Positions 56,480-64,000 of a stretch of 64,000 nt of DNA are shown here, piece by piece. The notes below the pieces were generated by a model, which saw only the letters and a list, made by a program, of their open reading frames with translations, did no database searches and was not told the DNA's origin. A program made the translations under genes and the position numbers. The stretch's first letter is position 1; every line of letters starts with the position of its first letter. The stretch spans positions 20,337,501-20,401,500 of the forward strand of contig OX327709.1 of the NCBI GenBank assembly GCA_946807835.1, given 5' to 3'. The stretch is from Ailanthus altissimus. Lineage: Eukaryota > Streptophyta > Magnoliopsida > Sapindales > Simaroubaceae.

Positions 56480-56666
56480 GATGAGGAAGGATGGTATCTT
56501 GACAATAGAGCCACCAATCATATCACAAATGACATCAATAACATGGCAACCAAATCAGATTATAGGGGTAACAAAATGCTCAAAGTAGGTAATGGACAAA
56601 AACTCACATTAGTTGATATTACTTGCCCATTGCTGATTAAAGCACAAATGAATTGCTTAAAATTAG
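56480..56666 (+). pseudogene. Copia F protease, start
   Basis: EEGWYLDNRATNHITNDINNMATKSDYRG is the Copia protease block WYLDSGATxHIT, with the catalytic DSGA changed to DNRA. MLKVGNGQKLTLVDI follows. The reading is cut at 56666 by Copia G and resumes at about 61237. Confidence 0.88.
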
Positions 56667-58216
56667 TGACAAGAATATTAATCGAACACCATTTTCAAAA
56701 ATAGCTCAAGCAGTTTTTGAAATAGCTAAAACAACTTTGGAAGCAGCTTAAGCAATTTCTAAAATATCTCAAGCAAAATTAACTTTGGAAATAACTGAAG
56801 AAGGGACAGTTCAAGATATAGAGAATTCAAAAAACTCGACAGCTCAAGCAAAAGCAAGGAAGAATTTGAATACAACTAAAGCATAAAATTCGAAAATAAT
56901 AAAGACCTTCTACTATTTAAAAGCTTTATCTTTCCATCCTGTTAAAAATTGGTGATTTAACAATTTTGTATGGACAAGAATTGAGATGACTATCAAGAGG
57001 AGAGTCATTACGAAGTCAAATACGCATTGGGTATACAAGGGAAGAGCAAAACGGAAAGCCAAAAGAATGGATACTGTTCATGGGCGACACTGTTTATGGA
57101 TGAGCACTATTGCGCGCGGCGTGGTACTGTTCATGATGATTACTATTCATAATGGAAACTGTTCATGCGATAACTTTAGGTTATTTCATGTTTTAACTCA
57201 ATTGACTTTTTTAAGTGGGATTGGGACTCCTACAAGTAAGGACTTTTATTCCAACTAGGTTTAGGGTTTCTAAGTGTGTTTTATTTATTATATAAACTAT
57301 TCTAAACAAAAGAAAAAGACAAGCATCTAAAGTTTCAAGATGTAACCATAAGAGAGAATAGAGGAGCTAAGTAGGCACTAAGTGCGTGATGCATTAGGGT
57401 GTAACCTTTGAAGAGTATTTTCTTTTGGTTCTTAAGTGAACAAAAGAAACATCATAGATCCTTTTGGCTTAGATGCTTAGAATATTCTTGTATTCCTTGT
57501 TAAATTCTCTTATGAGGAGATACTAAGAGGTATTGGGGAGTAATGGTGATTAAGGAGTAGATACTTAGAGGTCTCTGTAAGAGATACTAAGGGGTCTCTG
57601 TAAGAGATACTAAGGGGTCTTGTGGGATCATTGATGAGGTAAGAAGATACTTAATGATCAATATCAATAATAAAAAGCTGGATCATGGATCCTCCGTGGA
57701 CGTAGGCAATTTTGGGCTAAACTACATATATCTTGTGTCTTTTTGTTTGATTTGTTTTTTTTATCTTTATTGGTGTGTTAATCTTATGTGTTCTTACTTA
57801 TGATGTGAAATATAATTTTTCGCTGCGCATAGAATAAAAAGGGTATCAAAACTGTGGCTTAGTTGATGCCTAGAGGTGTCAAACTGAAGTGTATGGCTTG
57901 ATATCTGCAACACATCCTAACACTTGCTAAACTTATCATAAAATATCTCATAAACAAACATAAATAGCTAAAAACCATAATTTCCATGATCCTCAAATTA
58001 CAAATAAAGCTACATATAACCAAGATTCTCGGACATCATGAATGGCAATGTGTACAGCTATGGCCAACGGAATTTTGTCATCAAGGCTGACTTCAATGGC
58101 TATATAAATTCCTTTTTCTTTATTGTATATTCTCTATATGTATCATAGTTGTAACAAAGAGATGCAAATGCTGTTTTTGTTTTAAAAAAAAATCAATTTG
58201 TACCTAGACTTCTTTA
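56667..58216 (+). repeat. 5' LTR of Copia G, split by a solo LTR
   Basis: The parts 56667-56939 and 57913-58216 give about 570 bp when joined. The repeated AGCTCAAGCA and GAAATAGCTAAAAC words make an internal near-repeat at about 56700-56780. A TATA-like CTATATAAATTCC is near 58099. Confidence 0.75.
56940..57912 (+). mobile_element. Solo TNT1-like LTR, 973 bp, target duplication CATCC
   Basis: CATCC lies at 56935-56939 and 57913-57917. The segment starts TGTTAAAAATTGGTGATTTAACA and ends ATATCTGCAACA. It resembles the LTRs at 3412 and 6027, for example in ACAAGAATTGAGATGA, the GC-rich block with ATTGCGCGCGGCG (57109), and TGGACGTAGGCAATT. A 22-base unit (GGTCTCTGTAAGAGATACTAAG-like) is repeated three times near 57571-57625. 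Confidence 0.92.
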
Positions 58217-59540
58217 TGGTATTAGAGTCCAAAGCATCAAGCTCCAAAACTAAACCCATCTTATCCCTTCAATCTTTACATCAATGTTCTACATTTATCT
58301 CTATAAAACTCACCTCAAATAATTATCTATTATAGAGGTCTTAAGGTCTTCCACACATCCATGCACTTGGTTTTGAACACTATGTTGTTAATAATGGAGT
58401 TCCTTTTGAAACTATCAAAAATAATGAAATAGAAATGCTAAATCCCGAGTTTGCTTTATGGGCAAATAACGATGGACTACTTATGACTTTACTTATGGGA
58501 TCGATGTCCAAAGATGTCCTGAGCATGATCATCAGAGCGAGCCAAAAAATTTTGATAGGTCTGGCTCACTATTAAGGAATATACGCTACTTATGTAAAAA
58601 GATAAGAGACTTAGCTAGAAGATAGCCTATACTCACTCTAAAAAGGGTCCTTGAAACTAGAAGATTTTCTCAAAAGGTTCAAGGACATCTGCGACAATCT
58701 AGTTACCTTTAATAGGCTTGTGAATGACAAAGATTAAGTCTTCCAAATTGTAAGAGCCCTTCTTTCAAAATATGTAGAATTCAAAACCACTATGCTCTCA
58801 AAACCTGCAATTCCTACTCTGAAACAATTTATTGTTGCCTTACAGAATCATGAACACATGTTGATAGCTGAAAAAGAAGATGAAACATAGACTTGAATTG
58901 ACCACAACCAACTTTTTCTCAGTCAGCGTGGTAGAGGACGAAACTAACGTAAAGGAAGATACAACTTTCATGGCAGAGGACCTTAAAATAATGGAATAAG
59001 AGGCTACACCACCAGTCATGCCATCAATCCAAGCTTAAATCCTCGAAACACCCATGAATCCTCAAAGATAGCTCAAAAGACAAATAAAGATGAGGAAAAG
59101 AAAAACAATAGGGACATTGTTTGCTAGATATGCAAGAAATGCAGCCATAGTACAATTGAATGTTGGCACATGTATGATTACTTTGAAAAAGATGAGACAT
59201 CTTAAGCTCTTGTATCTGTAAATTTTGAAGATAACCATCAACAATTTTATGCTGATTCTAGAGCCAACTCTTATATGACAAACAACCTAAGTAATCTTAA
59301 ATTTAGTAAACCTTACAAAGAAAGAGAATGCATCTATATGGGTAATGGACAAGGTTTGCCTATAACTCATATTCGTAACACTTCTTTTAAATTACTCATG
59401 GACATTTAAAATTAAAAGACGTTCTTGTGGTGCCAAAACTTAAAATAAATTTACTTTCCATTTCACAACTTACTGATGATCTTAAATGTTCTTTTGAATT
59501 TGATGAAAATGGTTTTGTTATCAAGAACAAGGACAAATAA
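58217..59540 (+). pseudogene. Copia G gag and protease
   Basis: Recognisable pieces are NNEIEMLNPEFALWANNDGLL, SLKLEDFLKRFKDICDNLV, FKTTMLSKPAIPTLKQFIVALQNHEHML and an RGRGRN-type basic stretch. A zinc knuckle, CKKCSHSTIECWHMYDYF, has Ser where the usual Gly stands. Protease: FYADSRANSYMTNNLSNLKF, with DSGA changed to DSRA. MGNGQGLPITHI and a frameshifted KINLLSISQLTDD block follow. Reading stops at about 59540 and jumps directly to RT. Confidence 0.85.
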
Positions 59541-60937
59541 GTACTTGCCTAGGGTATATCGGATCACATACAAAGAAAATGGAACCTTTGATCATTTTAA
59601 AGCATGATTGGTAGCCAATAGTTACACACAAGTTTCAGGAATTGACTACGAAGAGACATTCAATTTAGTAATCAAGCTAACAATAGTTCGACTCATCTTG
59701 GCACTAGCTACAAAAAAAAGTTGGGCCATGAGACAACTCAATGTACATAATGCATTCCTATATTGACAGCTCAAAGAAACTATTTTCATAGAACAACCAT
59801 CAGGGTTTCAAAACTCAAAATATCCATCATACATTTACAAACTATAGAGATCCCTTTATGGTCTCAAATAAACACCAAGAGCCTGGTTTGAATGTTTATC
59901 AAAAGCCTTATTTACTATTTATTTTCATTGTAGCAAGGCCAATCCATCATTATTCATTTTTAACCATAATACTACTCTTATTTTACTTTTAATTTACATT
60001 GATGATGTTATTATCACAAGAAATAACAAGAAGATCATTCAATCCATCATCAACACACTAAGCCAAAAATTTATACTAAAGGATCATGGCAACCTTCGAT
60101 ATTTTCTTGGCATTGAAGTCACACCATTTAAAAGGCATTTTCTTATGACAAACTAAGTATACAAGGGATCTCCTTATAAAGGGAGAAATGAAAGATTGTG
60201 CTCCCATTAAAACTCCCATGGCAATGAAAATAACACCATGTCATAATGACAATGATCCCATAGATACTACTGAGCATCGATCCCTTGTAGAAAGTCTCCA
60301 ATATCTCAGCTTCATAAAACTCGACATCATTTATGCCGTAAACAAAGTGTGCTAGCATTTTCAATCGCCAACAAAAATACATTTAAAGGCTGTCAAGAGA
60401 ATATTACAATACCTAAAATGAACCCTAAATTTTGGACTTCATTTTTTACAACAAAGCTCACTAAAACTCTATGCATTTTCTGACTCTGATTGGATAGGTT
60501 GTCTTATTACTAGAAAAAGCACTTTAGGATACTGTGTCTATCTCAAATGCAAGTGCATTTCATAGAGTTCAAAAAAGTAAACTACCATAGCTCGATCCAG
60601 TGTCGAGGATGAATATCGCTTAATGGCTGCCACTGCTATTGACGTTACATAGATCATATTCCTACTCAATAATATGGGCGTTCAATAATACAACACTCCT
60701 ATGAGTTCCCTTCACATGACAAAAAATTTTGGTCTTTCATTCTCATAAAAAACACATTGAAATAGATGCCTATTTCATTCAAGAGAAAGTTACCGAAGGA
60801 TCCTTAAGTACAAAGCACATCCGATCTCACCTACTATTAGTTAACATGTTAACCAAACCACTTGGCAAAATACCATTCTTGAATCTTTGATACAAACTAG
60901 GAGTTCACTCCATAACACTTCCCAGTTTGAGGGAGCC
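59541..60937 (+). pseudogene. Copia G reverse transcriptase and RNase H
   Basis: RT begins YKENGTFDHFKA, a stop, LVANSYTQVSGIDYEETFNLVIK, then LNVHNAFLY, FIEQPSGFQNSKYPSYIYKL and RSLYGLK. The catalytic block is LLIYIDDVIITRNN, keeping both aspartates of YxDD. FILKDHGNLRYFLGIEVTPF follows. RNase H traces are SDSDWIGC, LKCKCIS, ARSSVEDEYRLMAATA, FHSHKKHIEIDAYFIQEKV and LLTKPLGK in shifting frames. The 3' purine tract is TTTGAGGGAG before 60938. Confidence 0.85.
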
Positions 60938-61232
60938 TGACAAGAATATTTGTCAAACACAATTTTTGAAAACAGCTCAAGTAGTTTCTGAAATAACTCA
61001 AAAAACTTTGGAAATAGTCAAGCAATTTTGAAAATGTCTCAAGCAAAATTAACTTTGAAAATATTTGAAGAAGGGACAACTCAAGATATAAAGAATTTGA
61101 AAAACTCAGGGATAGCCCAAGCAAAAACAAGGAAGAATTTGAATACAACTAAAACACAAAATCCAAAAACAATCCAAAATCAAACAACATTTATTGTTTG
61201 AAAAAAATTCAATTTGTACTTAGACTTTTTTA
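60938..61232 (+). repeat. 3' LTR of Copia G, internally deleted
   Basis: It aligns with the start (TGACAAGAATATT) and end (TTCAATTTGTAC-TAGACTT) of the 5' LTR. It lacks about 275 bases from the middle, including the TATA-like box. Confidence 0.75.
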
Positions 61233-61985
61233 CTTAGAAGTGTTCAATGTGTACTCAAAATAACAAAAAACTTTATTTAGCATATTCATGACAATGATTT
61301 GTGTTTTGAATTTCATAGAACTTTTTTGTGCTGTAAATGATAAGAAATAGAAGGTAATTTTTCAAGGAATGACTAAAGTTAGATTATACTAGGTATTAGA
61401 TTCAAAAGTGTCAAAGAAGCATCTATCACTCAATTCTATTTCTTCTTTAGAGTTAAAATTTTCTCATTCTACAGTATCTTTACTTACTTCAGTGTAAAAT
61501 AAATAAGTTATAAATATTCACAATAAAAGTCAATCTTTTGTCAAATGTCTAGAACCAAGGTCATAAATGTTTAATAGTAAATTGTATAGAAGGTTATGGC
61601 ACCATGTGAACAAACCTTGAAAAGGTATTGTCTTATTGTAATGAAACTGAATTTGTGAATGAAAACCTAAGTTTTCTATTTTGTGAACCATGTCAGCTTG
61701 GAAAGAATCACAAACCTATAATACACTGCCATTCCAAGAAGAAGAAACTGGAGCTTAACTTGATAATTCACACCAAAACAGCTTCTCAAACTTTCTTGTC
61801 ATTGAACCAACACAAAAACAAGTCATGCTAACAAACTACACCTTTAACTGATTAAACACAAGACCAACAACAACCCTTAACACTTATTCAATTGTGGCAA
61901 GATCAAAGTTAAGAATTTACAAACCACTAATTTACCTCGCTATAAAACAAAACTAAAAAACTATCACCATACCAATGAATATTAT
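61233..61985 (+). pseudogene. Copia F: end of protease and GAG-pre-integrase; integrase core absent
   Basis: RSVQCVLKITKNFI, then FMTM or FMHDND-like and CFEFHRTFF-NDKK, continue the block before GAG-pre-integrase. YRRLWHHVNK and YCNETEFVNENLSFLFCEPCQLGKNHKPIIHCHSKKKKLELNLIIHT give its H-H-C-C and the first strand of the integrase (LELIHTDVWG in relatives). Directly after come KTASQTFLSLNQHKNKSC and LWQDQS-EFTNH, the variable linker before RT. The catalytic core of about 200 residues is gone. Confidence 0.82.
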
Positions 61986-63510
61986 TAAAGCATTATTTGA
62001 TACAAATGAAAGCATTTATAAAAGAGGAATATCTAGCTATGCTTAATACTCAAACTTGGAACTTAGTGCCAATAGCAGCTAAAATGAAGATCACAGGACA
62101 TAATAGATCCTACAAAGTAAAGTATAAGGCTGATGGGATAGTGACTACACATAAAGCAAGATTTATTTTCAAGGGGTACAACCAAACAACTAGGGTAGAC
62201 TACACTAAGACCTTTAGTCCAATGGTGAAAACAACAACTACAAAACTCTTAGCTAGTCTTGCTGTACACTTTGGTTGGGATATTAAACAAGTAGACATAA
62301 ATAATACTTTCCTAAATGGAAAGCTATTAGAAGAAGTTTACATCTTACAACCGAAGGGCTTTGTTGACAAATATAAGCCAATCTATGTATGTAAACTTAA
62401 AAAGGAATTGTATGGGCTGAAATAGGCTCCTATAGTTTGGTATGAGAAACCGAAGATAGCTCTTATAAGTTGAGGATTCAATAACTCCAAATCAGATACC
62501 TTACTATTCATTTCAAGAGAAGAAAATAGTCTAGTCATCGTATTAGTTTACGTGGATGACATACTAATTACTAGTAGTGATGAACTGAAGATTGAAATAT
62601 TTGTGAGAAGATTGAATGTTAATTTTTCCTTGAAAGTTTTAGGTTCTCAAAGTTATTTTCTTGGAATTGAAGTTAAAAAAAAGGGATAAAGATGAGATAG
62701 ATATGAGTTAGACAAAGTATATCTTGTCTCTTTTAAAAAGAATAGGTATGGACTATTGTTAAAGAATTGCAATTCCTATGAGTGCTAGAGTGAAGTTCAA
62801 TAAGGAAGAGGGAAAGGATTTTCAAGACAACACACTTTATAGAAATGTGATTTGAGCATTGCAATATGTTACTGTGACTAAACTAAAGATAGTCTTTAAT
62901 GTAAATAAGTTGAGTCAATTTTTGTAAAGGCCAAAGCTGAAACATTAGCAAGGTTGCAATAGAATACTCCAATATCTTTAGAATATTTCAAGTCATGGTC
63001 TTTATTACTTAGCTAAAGGAAAACTTGAGTTGAATAGTTTTTTATATGTTGACTGGCAGCAGATACATATGATAGAAAATCTGTAAGTGAATACAACATC
63101 TTCTTGTGTGAAAATCTTGTGTCTTCAAGTTCAAGAAAATAGAAAGTTGTGGCAAGGTCTAGTGTAGTGTCAAATTATAGGGCCTTGGTTTACACAAGGG
63201 CTAAAATAACATAGTTATGCTCACTACTTTCAGAATTACGTGTTAAAATAGACTCAAGACTAAGAATTTGGTGTGACAATACAAGTGCTGCCACTTTATG
63301 AGCAAATCTAGTCTTCCATGGAAGAATAAAGCACACTGAAATAAATGTGCATTTTATCCAAGATAAGGTCTCAAATGAGGACTTGAAAATCAAATATATA
63401 CCAATTAAAGAATAAGTAGTAGACATTATGACAAAACTTCTATCAGTGGAAAAGTTTAATTATCTATAGAACAAGCTTAACATCATACCAGATAATCAAG
63501 CTTGAGGGAA
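61986..63510 (+). pseudogene. Copia F reverse transcriptase and RNase H
   Basis: The frame is open from 61997 for 142 codons: MKAFIKEEYLAMLNTQTWNLVP, SYKVKYKADGIVTTHKARFIFKGYNQTTRVDYTKTFSPMVK, QVDINNTFLNGKLLEEVYILQPKGFVDKY and CKLKKELYGLK. After a stop follow VLVYVDDILITSSDEL (YVDD at 62549-62560) and SYFLGIEVKKKG. Decayed pieces of the thumb and RNase H continue, ending with HTEINVHFIQDKVSNEDLKIKYIPIKE and DIMTKLLSVEKFNYL. The catalytic motif is intact, but many stops lie beyond it. Confidence 0.9.
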
Positions 63511-63760
63511 AGTTAAGAAGAAAGGTTGGTTCAATAAAAATTGAAAACATATTAGCTAATACATAAGAAAAGAAGAAGACAAAATTAGTACACTACATAA
63601 CAAAAACAGAGGAAAGTAGTAGCAATATTCCAACATTTATTTTGTACAAACTTAAAGAGTAATTCAATCATTTTTTCATTTCTTGAATTATTATTTCATG
63701 TAAATATTATATTAGTCCTAAGGGCATGAACAATATCTCAAATAAAGCATTAAGTTAGAA
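63511..63760 (+). repeat. 3' LTR of Copia F, partial
   Basis: It starts AGTTAAGAAGAAAGG after the GAGGGAAAG purine tract and matches 53155-53400. Similarity fades near 63750, so the last 100 bases of the LTR appear replaced. Confidence 0.7.
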
Positions 63761-64000
63761 AATTAGTCTAAGCTCTCCAATTTGATATCATTTAGGTATT
63801 AACCTTAGCCATAACACTAACACCACTTGTTAAGATTTTTATATTCCCTAATACCTTAATGATTGGTATTTAGCACCCTAAAAACTACTTAAGTGCTTTG
63901 TATAAGACTTCGCCCACAAGTAACTAAGAATATAAAAAATTACATATAATAGAGATAAAGAAATGATCACTACAAGATACAAGATATATGTGGTTTGGTG
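63761..64000. other. Unassigned end of window
   Basis: AT-rich, with no reading frame or border recognised. It may hold the start of a further repeat that continues outside. Confidence 0.4.

Larger units (their letters stand above)
56667..61232 (+). mobile_element. Copia element G, inserted in Copia F, integrase-less
   Basis: The 5' LTR starts TGACAAGAATATTAATC at 56667 and the 3' LTR starts TGACAAGAATATTTGTC at 60938. The ends differ from the canonical CA, with CTTTA at 58216 and TTTTTA at 61232. The target duplication is ATTAG (56662-56666) and CTTAG (61233-61237). The primer site TGGTATTAGAGTCC is at 58217. Gag, protease, RT and RNase H can be followed, but GAG-pre-integrase and integrase are absent. 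A solo TNT1-like LTR sits in its 5' LTR. Confidence 0.85.
53155..63760 (+). mobile_element. Copia element F, host to two insertions
   Basis: The 5' LTR is about 53155-53494, the primer site TGGTATCAGTGCA is at 53495 and the 3' LTR starts near 63511 after a CTTGAGGGAAAG purine tract. Gag (53520-54540), protease (56480-56660), GAG-pre-integrase (61560-61760), RT and RNase H (61985-63480) are recognisable. Two insertions interrupt it: a solo gypsy-type LTR (54816-56369) and Copia G (56667-61232). The integrase core is missing. Removing both insertions leaves about 4.5 kb. Confidence 0.85.

Overview
This window is AT-rich nuclear DNA from a flowering plant, probably a eudicot. The repeats are plant families: TNT1-like and other Copia elements, Tat- and Athila-type Ty3/gypsy elements, a hAT-type MITE with GGGGTGGGCA ends, and long solo LTRs. 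The one convincing host gene has plant GT-AG introns. I could not name the species. Almost everything else is nested, decayed retrotransposon. I saw no tRNA, rRNA, CRISPR array or prokaryotic gene.

Layout. 1-3411 is a decayed minus-strand TNT1-like Copia pol, split by a 2.2 kb solo LTR (471-2652). 3412-6845 is an internally deleted TNT1-like Copia with both LTRs, whose pol is replaced by a 123-bp-arm inverted repeat. 7732-8072 is a hAT-type MITE with an 8-bp target duplication. 8815-10945 is another 2.1 kb solo LTR. From 11498 to 24702 lies minus-strand Copia element A. It was split by a second Copia (H, 12510-21953), which was itself hit by a solo gypsy-type LTR (18683-20113) exactly in its primer-binding site.

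24828-26909 (minus) is the only intact host gene: a three-exon DUF604/GT31 fringe-like glycosyltransferase of 478 aa. A diverged copy of its own intron 2 lies upstream (27051-27420), and a small fragment of a paralogue lies at 11424-11497. Together these suggest an older local cluster of this family.

27670-43427 holds two related Tat-type gypsy copies. Between them is an Athila-like gag-protease remnant on the minus strand. The second copy carries a solo LTR inside its 5' LTR, a pol with a deleted RT core, tandem repeats after pol, and an antisense coiled-coil ORF. 44372-45700 is a minisatellite of about 20 degenerate units. 46370-51443 is the best-preserved element, Copia D, with 350-bp LTRs, a perfect 5-bp target duplication and a nearly complete but disabled coding region. 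53155-63760 is Copia F, interrupted by a solo gypsy-type LTR (54816-56369) and by Copia G (56667-61232). G's 5' LTR in turn holds a solo TNT1-like LTR (56940-57912).

No element looks autonomous. Protease motifs are mutated or missing, integrases are deleted or have a catalytic substitution, and stops are common. The window is a record of repeated nesting and LTR-LTR recombination around one small gene island. Identity values and alignments given here were made by eye.
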